Source of the DNA: Ascarosepion bandense
Taxonomy: Eukaryota; Mollusca; Cephalopoda; Sepiida; Sepiidae
NCBI GenBank assembly: GCA_037127315.1
Contig: JBBBDQ010001293.1
Location: 1,093,501-1,157,500, forward strand
Reading direction: 5' to 3'
DNA: 64,000 bases
Both the position numbers and the translations under genes were made by a program. The notes below the pieces were generated by a model that saw only the letters and a program-made list of their open reading frames with translations, was not told where the DNA came from and ran no database searches. This document shows, one piece after another, positions 52,816 through 62,494 of this stretch (the stretch's first letter is position 1; every line of letters begins with the position of its first letter).

Positions 52816-53769
52816 TGTATATATATATATTTGTATGGTCTAATGTATAAATTGTTGCCGTCTTATATTTTTAATTTTGCGCATGCGCAATATCTGCTTT
52901 TAGTTTTGTCGGCTGCAGAGTACAGTCGGTTCCGTTGTGCGCCGTCTGTGGGGTGGGGAAAGAACAATGTCACAATTTACTTCGCCAGAAATTGGGAATA
53001 TAAATTCACATCTTCTCAAAATATTTTCTGAATAATTTTAAAACCTGAAAAGGATTGATCAATGGTAGAAACCAAATCAATCATTAATAAAAATATAAAA
53101 TAATCAGAAGCATTCGAGGGAATAAAAAGAAATGGACTTCTTATGTCAAATATTCGTTATTGAAGCACGGTAATGTTTTCTTATTTCAACCGCTTGCTCT
53201 TTTCGATAAAAGATGAATGCAAGAGCCTTCGCTTCAATATATAAAAGAAATAATAATTATACTCGTGTCGAAAAACCTTCCAAGTATATGCGAAGAAGTA
53301 CATGAACATCAGGCAAAAGAGTTCAGGCCGAGTCAGCACGTAGCCCAAAGAAAATCAACTAACAAAAAAAGCTCTCAATACTTAGGTAGAGAGGAATAAT
53401 TAAAGAATACCTAGAGAGCCAGACAACCTACCTAGGTTTCACCTAAACGGATCGTCAGTGAAAGCTGGCTAACAAGGAAAGAAACAAACGACAAGTATAA
53501 AAGAAATTCAATCAGCCCACGTGACCAAGAAAGAAGACACCAAATACAAATAGGAGAGAACATTATTCAGAAAACATGAAAGATAACCAAAATCTGCAAT
53601 ATGTAAGCACTAAATCTAATCACCCTGCACATATTATGCAGGGTATTGCTAAAAGTATTTCTTATAGACTATCAAACAATTCGTCCAGTAAAGATATCTT
53701 CAATAATCATCAGTGTACCAAGATGCACTCATTAAAAGTGGTCATAGAGACAAAATAGTATATACTGAC
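52816..53769. other. no gene seen; possible 5' part of Penelope-like element
   Basis: Short, AT-rich frames only. On the minus strand at 53464-53440, CTGACGATCCGTTTAGGTGA and AACC resemble the terminal hammerhead-like motif of Penelope-type elements, but the stem is weak. Confidence 0.4.
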
Positions 53770-54446
53770 GCTAAGAGAAGCAAACGAAAGAATAGGGATA
53801 GGAACATCTTAGGGTTTAACCCCCGCTTTCAATTTAACAGTAAAAACCAATATCGGAAAAATATTTTTCAATTTATTAGAGCAAAATTTTGATGAAGACA
53901 ATAAGTTGTATAAAATACTTAACAGAAATAACATAAAACATAGTTATTGCTGTATGCCCAATTTGGAGAAAATTATTAGTGGATTAAACAAGAAAAAAGC
54001 TAAGGATAATACGCGTACTGGCATAAGTAGTAGTAATTGTAAGATTAATATTAATTGTCCTTTGCAAGGTAAATGCCAGCAAGACTATTGTTTATCGTGT
54101 TAAAATTTTTAAAAACGCTGAAGACACTGAACCCAAAATACACTTAGGTGCTACTCAAGATATTTTCAAAAAAAGTTATTACAATCATACTAGTAGCTTT
54201 AAAAATGAAAAGTATAAACCTAGCACTACCCTATCCATTTATGTGTGGTCCATCAAACAAGAGCTTAATTCAAACCCTATTTTGAAATGGGAAGTATTAA
54301 AGAGATGTGCTAAGTATAAAGCCAGCCAGAAATTTTGGAGGTTGTGTGTAGAGGAAAAGCTTGTTATAGCTTCTTATAAACACGCCAATAATTTATTAAA
54401 TTCTAAAACGGAAATATTAAATAAATGTAGGCATAGAAAGCCATGA
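53770..54446 (+). mobile_element. Penelope-like element, C-terminal endonuclease region
   Basis: Over one frame change near 54100: NIGKIFFNLLEQNFDEDN, NRNNIKHSYCCMPNLEKIIS, the cysteine linker CKININCPLQGKCQQDYC, KIHLGATQDIFKKSYYNHTS (end of the GIY-YIG core), LSIYVWSIKQELNSNPILKW and KTEILNKCRHRKP (end). The block order matches the 25145-25985 copy but residues differ strongly, so it is a separate lineage. The GIY and YIG residues themselves are lost by a deletion, so it is inactive. Confidence 0.8.
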
Positions 54447-54587
54447 CTTTTGAATTAAATTTGTTTATGGTAAATTGTACCGTCTACGGTTTTAGTATTT
54501 TTGTTTTCGTCACGCATATATCGCAGAAGTAGAAACTGTTTTTAAAATGTTCTTCTCTAGAGTGCTCAATCGTAATGAAAGCATGAT

Positions 54588-54660
54588 ATATTAGTCATCC
54601 GCATACAAGCCTGTTTCGCTGTATCACAGCTCATCAGTGTAGCTAGACACATCTATTTGC
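54588..54660 (-). mobile_element. SINE S3 3' part with near-complete hammerhead motif
   Basis: Minus strand 54648-54594: GTC-TAG-CTACA (stem I 5' strand), intact CTGATGA, stem II GCTG-TGATA-CAGC (four Watson-Crick pairs), GAAAC, a short stem III ending GTA as cleavage triplet, then TGCGG (one mismatch with CTACA) and ATGAC. The tRNA head is missing upstream of 54660. It lies 140 bp from a Penelope-like ORF but in the opposite orientation. Confidence 0.7.
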
Positions 54661-54803
54661 TTGTAAACTTGTGTCCAGGAGCGGAGTCTGCTGGAAGACG
54701 TAGGGGTATCCAGCGGCAATCTCGTCAATCCAGGGCTTTACCACGCTCCTCAGCACCTCTTGGTAGATCTCAGCGGCGACTCTCAGGCCCTTTTGAAAGA
54801 ATA
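54650..54803 (-). mobile_element. mariner-type transposase fragment, inverted part
   Basis: Minus-strand translation: FFQKGLRVAAEIYQEVLRSV, VKPWIDEIAAGYPYVFQQ and a damaged continuation. This is the segment leading to the second catalytic aspartate of a mariner-like transposase (expected after VFQQ), which is destroyed. Confidence 0.7.
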
Positions 54804-55045
54804 CTGAAGTTTTTTTCTGATGAAAAGAATTTCATCCAGGACTAGACGAACAACAGGCAGAACGACAGGTGGATCTGCAATGACATCGAGGATGTTCCCC
54901 TCGTAAAGTATACGAAGTTTCCCTCCTCCGTCTTGGTCCTTGGCATCTTCTCTAGCGACGGGGAACCTCATGCCTCCGTTCTTCTTTCAAAAAGGCCTGA
55001 GAGTCACCGCTGAGATCTACCAGGAAGTACTCACGGATAATCTTT
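54790..55045 (+). mobile_element. mariner-type transposase fragment, direct part
   Basis: Plus-strand translation over frame changes: RILKFFSDEKNFIQD (first catalytic aspartate in FSDEK), TNNRQNDRWICNDIEDVPLV, YTKFPSSVLVLGIFSSDGE and, near the right end, FFQKGLRVTAEIYQEVLTDN. The last segment is the same as in the minus-strand piece, so 54757-54802 and 54978-55023 form an inverted repeat around ~175 bp. Confidence 0.7.
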
Positions 55046-55959
55046 CGCGTATTATAATTGAAAGATGTAAGAAATGAGCAGTAACGTTAACAGAGATTTT
55101 ATTATTCCTTTCTCGATGTTTCCAAGTACTTTCAATCTCTTTCAGAGATCATCTTCACGGGCGTGAGTTATGGTAACAAAATAATCACAAAAATGTGTTG
55201 CTAAAAATTGCTGTAAATCTTTTTCCTGCTTCAAATATAACGGTTGACAAATTGTTGAAGATGATCTTGGAAAGAGATTGAAATTACTTGAGTACATTAA
55301 GAAACGAATGATAACGTCTTTTAACGTTACAGCTCATTTATGACATCTTTTAATTACAATAGGCGAAAGATTTTCCGTAAGTATGAACGGATTTTTTAAG
55401 AAAAATAAGCAGACACAATGTTTGCAGTTTATTTAATTTGACATGTCTAAAAGAAGATTTGCTGCCAAAATACATAATAGGCATATATTAAAAGTATGAT
55501 GGTGGTTTTACATACAACCCTCACTTATTTTTTATATGCCAAAAGTTAACCTCTTATACTTTTACCGAGAAAACTCTATCAATAAATGGATAAGAACTTT
55601 TGAAGTGCGGAAATTTCCATAGACGTGACGCACGGAAAGTAAAAATATCTGTGAAACACAAAGATGATAGAAGTATGATCAGATTATTTTCTCTGCTTGA
55701 AATCGTGTCAGTAATGCATACTCCGCGGTTAATTTTTTTTTCTTGCCACTGTTATGAATGGACACCGAAATGTTTTCGGCCCGACCAAGAAAGTACGTAA
55801 AAAAAAGAAAGACAAAAATGTTGTTTGGTCGCATATTGGAATGTAGGTCGGACCGTGAACTCTGCAGCATTCCTTGTCTTTCCATTTTAATTCTTCTAGC
55901 TAGACTATCTCGCTAACCATTAGAATACGTCGAGAAGTACTCTCCCTATTAGTATTTTT
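55046..55959. other. no gene seen; possible S2 head remnant at 55905-55935
   Basis: AT-rich spacer. TTCTAATGGTTAGCGAGATA on the minus strand near 55930 resembles an S2 box A. The Asn/Lys-poor short frames are unsupported. Confidence 0.4.
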
Positions 55960-56952
55960 GTAGTATATTTCACCCTGTACAGGGCCCTAGAGTCACTCAA
56001 AATAGAGTTCCAGAGTAAAAAATGCAGCTTAGGCATATATCAGCAGAAGATAGCAGTTAACTCCAGACTTGAACAGGTTAAGATTATATTGCTCGGGGTG
56101 GCAGCCTTTTGGGAGTCGATTCTACAAGGCAGTGGTTTGTTGGGAAGAAGCGGCTTGAGTGGAACTTACATTTCACCAGGGAAATACGAAGGTAATGTAG
56201 ATAGTTTGCTACTATGTTAATATGAAACGTCTTAGTCATGATGGTTAATACTAGTGATACTAAGGGGTGTAGTTCATATGATCACTCACCATTGAAATAG
56301 CGATAGAGCAGCGAGGGGCTTACGACGTCTTTTCTGTGATAAAGGCGTTGCAGAATAGAGAATAATTCGTCGCCTACAAGGACATGAAGCCGCTTCGGGA
56401 CTCTATCCAGAGTGGAAAATGAAAACTGGACATATATAAAAGAAGTACTCTATTTTTAGACAGATCTGGCTCCTGCGAAGGTTGGTAATAGCAAGTGGAG
56501 TGAAGTACGTGGTGGAACGGTACAGGAACCCAACTGTTTGCCTCTTTAGCCATGAACCATATGTACGAGTTCCTCTTGAGTTCTAAGTTGAGTTTAAGAC
56601 CAATAAGCGCTCAAGATACGGAATCTTCATGAGGGAACATCTTCCCTCACGATTAATGAAGGCTCGGTCGATGATGGTGGGGGGTCACGTGTTTGATCTT
56701 TGAGGTATTGAACGTGACTAACCAGTTTTTGGTTGGTCACATATAAGATAAGCTGCCAAAATCTGGTAATCGAGGGTTTTGGAGGTGTACCCATAAGCCG
56801 TTGCATATATAATAACCATCGGAGGACACTCTTAGGAAGATTATTTATATAAAGCAGGAAGAGGGTTGGGCCGAGTAGTGAACCGTGGAGAAGGCCCGGG
56901 TTGATTGCTTGGTATTCAGAGGACTGGTCACTAACAATTAACTTCAGTGTGG
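55960..56952 (-). mobile_element. Jockey/CR1-like LINE, reverse transcriptase to 3' end, degenerate
   Basis: Minus-strand blocks in order: QAINPGLLHGSLLGPTLFLL with YINNLP (RT motif before the catalytic box), YGYTSKTLDYQILAAYL, VTFNTSKIKHVTPHHHRPS, CSLMKIPYLERLLVLNST and SQICL. STLDRVPKRLHVLVGDELFS, ILQRLYHRKDVVSPSLLYRY and FNGE follow, then a C-terminus with EQYNLNLFKSGVN. The YADD box is not recognisable. It is a different LINE subfamily from the 4-kb copy, with many frame changes. Confidence 0.75.
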
Positions 56953-57073
56953 TGATTTTCTAAGCCCAGCTTAGATGTAACGCAAAGCCAAAATTATGGA
57001 GCACCCATTGAGGTTCGAACGCACGACTCAATCGTAATTCTTCTAATAAGATTTCTAGCCATTATACTGCGTT
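56953..57073 (-). mobile_element. tRNA-derived SINE S2
   Basis: Minus strand: GCAGTATAATGGCTAGAAAT (box A-like), GCGTTCGAACCTC (box B-like), then TAATTTTGGCTTTGCGTTAC and TAAGCTGGGCTTAGAAAATC. It abuts the 5' break of the LINE at 56952. Confidence 0.65.
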
Positions 57074-57369
57074 CCGGTTACCTCTTCCCCTTGATATATC
57101 CTCATTCTAGGTAAGCAATTTTACGATTCTTTGGGAAAAAATACTGAAAAAAATTCTTTAAAAAATAAAATTTTCGCGTAAATTTACAAGAACTAATTAT
57201 CTTCACCCGGTGTAAAACACATTTTGAAAAGTGAAACATTGGCAACAGAATTAATTGTATGACCCATTTTTACATCGATGTACCAAAATACACTTATATC
57301 CATATGAAGTTGTTGTCTTAAGATGTCATTTATGTGACACTGATTTTTAATGTTCTGTACTTGCAATTT

Positions 57370-57850
57370 GTTTAATCCTTTCACTCAAAGTAGGGCAATA
57401 AGGCCACTGAGCCACAAGTGTGAGAGAATATGAGATAAAGAAAACATTACTAAGGAGAGAGAACAACAACAGAACAGGAATTAGGAAGACAGAAAATGAC
57501 TATCGATATTAAATTACTTACAGGTAATTTCTCATCTATCGATTCAGGTGATTTTACGGAATTTCGAACATCTGATTATTTAATCTACGGTAGAAGAGAT
57601 TGCTCTTTTGTTGTACTGCTCAATAGTTTTTTCCTGATATTCCCCAAATGCAAAACCTCAAGAGCCACTGAAGGAAGAGAGGAAACTGACTAGTGTCTCT
57701 GTTATGTACGTCAGAGGTAGAAGTAAAAAATGATTATTATGAATATGTAGAAGACACTGAAAGACTGACCCTAGATTTGAAGAGGTTAACATCGTATTGT
57801 TCAGAGAAATATTGACTTGGAATTCTATTATACAAAATGTTGGTTCTTGG
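57370..57850 (-). mobile_element. Jockey/CR1-like LINE 3' end, older subfamily
   Basis: The minus-strand C-terminus is recognisable at 57845-57770 (RIPSQYFSEQYDVNLFKSRV). The 3' UTR ends at about 57373 with AGTGGCCTTATTGCCCTACT then TTGAGTGAAAGGATT, a variant of the family tail. Confidence 0.6.
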
Positions 57851-58009
57851 TTATTGCTAGTAATGTTTACATGAAGTTGAGTTTGCAGTAATCTGTCTAG
57901 TACTGTATTACACTGTAATAATGCAACTGCTTTACGATCAAATTCACTAACGAACGTCTCAGTTATCTAACTTATTGTTTTGTGGGGCAAAATAAAGTTA
58001 GACATTCGC

Positions 58010-58322
58010 TCCTGAAATTTAACGTTCTATACTATTTACATTATTCGGACTATTGTCCGAATCTTTAATGCCATTTGTACTACGTTTCAGTCGTTGTACG
58101 CTCCGGCCTTCTTTAGGTGCTAGAAATTTCGAACAGAACCCTTTATTACAATCACTTGTGTATATAATCTCCATTCCTTGCGTAGAGCGTCTTCCCGTTA
58201 CCTCCCTCTAACCCTGTAAGTTACTTGTTCACCACTGCTGTAGCTTGGTATTGAACTCACAACTCTTTGGGTCAAGTCACAGGAGCTAACCAACGTTTAT
58301 ATCCGTTGGGCCATGTGTCCTT
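58010..58322 (-). mobile_element. SINE S5, left copy of a head-to-head pair
   Basis: Minus strand: the tRNA-like head TGGCCCAACGGATATAAACG...GAGTTCAATACC (58315-58240) is followed by GAAGGCCGGAGCGTACAACG and AATAGTCCGAATAATGTAAA at the 3' end. Confidence 0.6.
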
Positions 58323-58329
58323 AAGGACT

Positions 58330-58612
58330 CTGAATTTTTGAGACTTATAAACCTAATGTCCATTTTTACCAGAGTTCATATTACAATGTTTGAACATGAA
58401 CTCATGACTACCAGAAGAAGCTTTAAGCAAGGGATGGAGATGATATACTCAAGTGATTTTAATAAATTGTCCGATTCGAAATTCATAGCACATGAAGAAG
58501 GCCGGAGCTTAAAACGACAGAAATGTCGAACAAATGGCAACAAATATATGGATAATAGTCCGAATAATGTAAATACTGTAAATTCTACCTTATCTCAGAA
58601 ATAAAGACAAAT
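58330..58612 (+). mobile_element. SINE S5, right copy of a head-to-head pair
   Basis: Shares GAAGAAGGCCGGAGCTTAAA and AATAGTCCGAATAATGTAAA with the left copy and ends TCTCAGAAATAAAGACAAAT, matching 11836-11930. The head has been replaced by diverged sequence (ACATGAACTCATGACTACC). The 88-codon frame over it is a shadow. Confidence 0.55.
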
Positions 58613-58994
58613 ATTTATTGTCTTACTGTCAAACTTGAATTTCTGCCGCCGTTTCCCTCTAGCAGAAGCGAACAATTATAAGGACATTAGTCTGTTGTGT
58701 AAATAATATAAGTGACTCCTTCTGAAAGAAATTAAGACAGAGATTCCTCACATTAATATATCTATTCTTTTATTATTTTAATGCGATTTTCTTTTAGAAC
58801 AGATGAAGTCATGGCTCACCACAATTTCATTTTCTTTATTATTTGTGAATTTCCATGCATTCCTGGGCAAGACAGTAGCGTAGTTTCCTGCTGCCTTCTG
58901 TAAGATTTTGAATCCAGAGTTTCTTTCTCTTATACGAGTTACCAACCAAAACCAGAGAATTGATTTGGTTACTGATATGATTTTCCCAACGGTA
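58613..58994. other. no gene seen
   Basis: AT-rich spacer. Confidence 0.5.
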
Positions 58995-59385
58995 AAGTGA
59001 ACACAAAGTCAGCCAGTCAATTAAGTGCCACACGCTTGCGCGATCATGTCTCGAAAGAGACATGACTGACTGGGTAGAACATTATTCCGCAGTAGGTTGC
59101 CATTACATTCTGCGGTAGACTGGTTGCCAGCCAAGGCTATAGAACCCAATTTATCCTGTTATTTAACCCGTAACTGGACGGAAGATAAAATTATTACTTT
59201 TCCCAAAGGTATTTGCGCGTAATTGAAGGCAAGTTATTAAAATGGAATTCGAACTCGGCTTCCCGATTTCTCGTTCCGAGCCTATGTCCACGGCACCACA
59301 ACGCACAAGTAATTGACCGGAATTTGAACCCGTCTCCCCGATTCTAACTTCCGCGGCGGTAACCGCTGTGCTACCCGCATGTACA
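58995..59385 (-). mobile_element. tRNA-tRNA double-headed SINE (S1 with a second upstream head)
   Basis: Minus strand: an outer tRNA-like head at 59385-59315 (GGGTAGCACAGCGGTTACCG ... ACGGGTTCAAATTCCGG), then a complete S1 unit from 59287 (TTGTGGTGCCGTGGACATAG) to 58998 (TGGCACTTAATTGACTGG). The outer head is unlike S1 or S2, and it sits where the 5S segment sits in the composite SINEs. Confidence 0.65.
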
Positions 59386-60000
59386 TCATAATTATCAGCT
59401 TTTAACATTTCTTACATATTTGAGCAACTCTGCATTTTTGAATACTATGAAAGAAACAAGTGAGAGAACCTATACAGAGCACCGATTGTTTCAAGAATTT
59501 AAACAGGTTTCTATTGTTTTCAAATACTGTGAATGATGTTTTTAAAATGCCGTGCTTATAAAACCGGAGTCTGTTATCAAATGCCGAATATAATAACCCA
59601 TTGCTTGCACCAGTGAATTCAAATTGTTGATATTATTTCTTCTAGTCCGAATTTCGATTTTATGAAAGGCTTTATGAAAGGTTTTATGATAAACCAACAA
59701 AAAACATGGCAACTGAATGAAATATGATTATTTGCTTGCAGTTCTCTCATCTGAATTTCACGTGCTTCTGTTGCAATTCTCAGCTCCTAATTCTTAGGTT
59801 TAATTCACTAAATTAATGGTCATGCTGGTGGCAGAAATGGTTTACTACAAGTATAAAAATGCGTTTGCAGTAATCTGTTTAGTACTGTATTATACTGTAA
59901 TAATACAACTGCTATACGGACAAATTCACAAACTAACGTCTCATCTAAATCAAGCCGCTTTCCTTGAGGTTAGCATCAGCCATACTGATGGAAGGCAGAC
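59386..60000. other. no gene seen
   Basis: AT-rich. TTTGCAGTAATCTGTTTAGT with ACTGTATTATACTGTAATAA (59862-59902) repeats TTTGCAGTAATCTGTCTAGT with ACTGTATTACACTGTAATAA at 57878-57924, so a ~100-bp dispersed repeat occurs twice. Confidence 0.5.
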
Positions 60001-60245
60001 AGGGGTCTCTTGATTAAGAGAGGAAAGTTTCGTTTTGGAAGCGTTAAAATTAAGCCATCTTTTGCCCCAGTTAACGACGAACTTGATAGCGTTTTGATCT
60101 TTGGTTGCGATTTTGAGCTTGTCGGATTGATCAGCCTTGCTGTCGAGGCAGGTGTAAATGGTTGTGTCGTCATCGGAGATTCAGAGTTGAGCCTTGGTGT
60201 TATCGGGAAGGTCGTGGTTTATTCTTTATCCGTTTATAATTGAAA
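60001..60245 (-). mobile_element. Jockey/CR1-like LINE, reverse transcriptase catalytic region
   Basis: Minus strand: LPDNTKAQL, ISDDDTTIYTCLDSKADQSD (the YADD-type catalytic box, here SDDD), KLKIATKDQN, KFVVNWGKRW and NFNASKTKLSS. It is the palm region upstream of the parts seen elsewhere in this family, with one stop and frame changes. Confidence 0.75.
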
Positions 60246-60283
60246 CCGATATCTACTTATTACATTGTCTTTTTGCCTCTAGT

Positions 60284-60287
60284 AAAG

Positions 60288-60348
<61 letters not shown>
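60284..60348 (+). repeat. (GATA)n microsatellite
   Basis: About 16 GATA units. Confidence 0.95.
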
Positions 60349-60472
60349 CATATAAGCATTTAGGTTTTATTAAAAACTTACCAGCGAGATCATCGGTTTT
60401 ATGTTAGGAAGAGCGTAGAAGTGTTTTCTTTTTAAATTTACACATATCTACATCTTTTCTACCCTTCAGAGA

Positions 60473-60473
<1 letters not shown>

Positions 60474-60527
<54 letters not shown>
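60474..60527 (+). repeat. (TATC)n microsatellite
   Basis: About 13 TATC units, the complement of the preceding GATA array 130 bp away; the two could pair as a hairpin. Confidence 0.95.
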
Positions 60528-61240
60528 GTCTGTAGATCATCAATAGAAATGGTTATGATGGGTAAATTGTCGCCATTTTATATTTTCAATTTCTTGTAGG
60601 ATAGTAGAGTCAGTTGGGCACTATGATGCAATTCAATCCGCGATAAATCTTGGGAACGGTCTGATGTGCTGCTTTCAGAGTTTTTTGGTGATAAACTGAG
60701 AACAGTACAAGGGATTTAGAAAGAGTTAGATTATTCTAATGGTGATTTCGAAGGTAAGGGAGTTCAGAAAACTCAATCTGATCTTCCTGTTATGAAAAGA
60801 ACATCTGAATTTGTTGGTATGATACACAGGTTCAACTCCAAAGCCTACATCAAGTAACAAGTAAAAGGATTCTTCGTGGATGTCAGAAAATATCTGCGTC
60901 CACATGACCTCTTAATTATTAACAGCTAACTCCCCAAACTACACCCCTCTTGAGCAAGAGACTAACAAAAATTTCTTATAACATCGAAAATGAACTGAAG
61001 GTAAAGATTATAGCAGCATTCAATAATTTAAACAAGGAGACTGTCCAGAAGGGATGAAGGAGATTCTGAAGTTGTCGGGAGGCCGTGCTTGAAGCCGATG
61101 GCCACGTTATTGAATACATTTACTATTTATTATTACAAGATATTTTTGTATAATTTTGCAAAATATATCTGTGAATATGCGATGTCAGTGTGATTTTTAT
61201 TTTAGCTGAAATTAGACGACAGTTTATCCATTGCACTCTG

Positions 61241-61281
<41 letters not shown>

Positions 61282-61317
61282 TAAAAGATAGATATTAATG
61301 GATTGATTTATATATAT
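60528..61317. other. no gene seen; (GATA)n at 61240-61281
   Basis: Unrecognised sequence and a GATA array. Several stretches of 30-40 open codons but no family match. Confidence 0.5.
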
Positions 61318-61719
61318 ACACTACCAGCCATAATTATTAGGCCACCCCAGTTTTTTAAAAGAAATGATGTTCTTCATATTATTTTTAGTATTCATTGCCA
61401 AGTGAATATTTCTAAATGAAAATAGAATGGTTCTTTTGTTATTATTACTTTGCAAAATGTTACAAGGCAAGGTGGTAAAAATGAACTAGTCGGAAGCACC
61501 CTAAACTTTCTTCATTCTTTCATTGATGAAATCCCAATATAGGTAATTATTAAATATTTATAAATTCATTTGATGCACATGTTACTGTGCAGTATTAACA
61601 AAAAAAATCATTCTATTTTCATTTACAATTATTCACTTGGTAATAAATTCTAAAAACAGTATGAAATACATCATTTTATTAAAACACTGTGGTGGCCTAA
61701 TAATTATGGCCGGTAGTGT
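61318..61719. mobile_element. Tc1/mariner-type MITE
   Basis: Terminal inverted repeats of about 29 bp: ACACTACCAGCCATAATTAT, TAGGCCACC on the left and, as complement, CACTACCGGCCATAATTATT, AGGCCACC on the right. It sits in TATATA context on both sides, consistent with a TA target duplication. The ~400-bp interior has no frame. A second weaker internal symmetry (ATTCACTTGG...CCAAGTGAAT) suggests a fold-back. Confidence 0.8.
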
Positions 61720-61720
61720 G

Positions 61721-61726
<6 letters not shown>

Positions 61727-61778
<52 letters not shown>
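61727..61778 (+). repeat. (TA)n microsatellite
   Basis: TA run adjoining the MITE. Confidence 0.9.
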
Positions 61779-61779
<1 letters not shown>

Positions 61780-61841
61780 AAGTATAGTGTACGCATTGAT
61801 GGAATAATATCCCGTATCCAAAGAAACACTATTCTTAAAAA

Positions 61842-62225
61842 AGTGCTCAATACAAAGTAGAGCTAATAATATTTATTCAGAAATTATAACATGAATATGT
61901 TATAATATCACTAAAAAAGTAGCTATTTTGTCTCGACACTTATTGTGTCTTATCAAGTGATGAGGTTTATTTCAAGTTGAAGGGTTTTAAAAGGTTAAAA
62001 ACAAACAAAACCCCTTTAATCAGGGAGGCATTGTTGTATATGCAATGTGGACTAATCAGTAAAATGGCTCCATGATTAAAAAGGTTTTGCTTGTTTTTAA
62101 CCTTTTAAAACCCTTCAACTTGAAATAAACCTCATCACTTGATAAGACACAAGAAGTGTCGAAACAAAATAGCTAATTTTTAGTGATATTATAACATATT
62201 CATGTTATAATTTCTGAATAAATAT
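61842..62225. mobile_element. long fold-back element, ~157-bp arms with hammerhead-like motif in each arm
   Basis: Arms 61869-62026 and 62068-62225 are complementary with only a few differences, separated by ~40 nt. Each arm contains, in one orientation, TTGATAA-GACAC-(loop)-GTGTC-GAAAC (GAGAC in the left arm) followed by AAAATAGCTA. This is the same architecture as the 29.36-kb motif. The core is degenerate (TTGATAA for CTGATGA). Probably an inverted pair of Penelope-type terminal sequences. Confidence 0.75.
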
Positions 62226-62227
62226 TG

Positions 62228-62265
<38 letters not shown>

Positions 62266-62274
62266 GAACAGAAT

Positions 62275-62318
<44 letters not shown>

Positions 62319-62327
62319 GAACAGAAT

Positions 62328-62369
<42 letters not shown>

Positions 62370-62398
62370 TGAAAAGACTGAGATAGATAGATAGATAA

Positions 62399-62449
<51 letters not shown>

Positions 62450-62450
62450 T
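62226..62450 (+). repeat. (GATA)n clusters with ~66-bp higher-order repeat
   Basis: Four GATA arrays are separated by near-identical 13-bp spacers (ATAATGAACAGAATTAG twice, then ATATGAAAAGACTGAG). The array-plus-spacer unit is therefore itself repeated. The long minus-strand frame over it (tyrosine/leucine/serine repeats) is an artefact at this end. Confidence 0.9.
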
Positions 62451-62494
62451 GACGTGAACGATTAAGAAATGTATATGAATAGATTTATATATAT

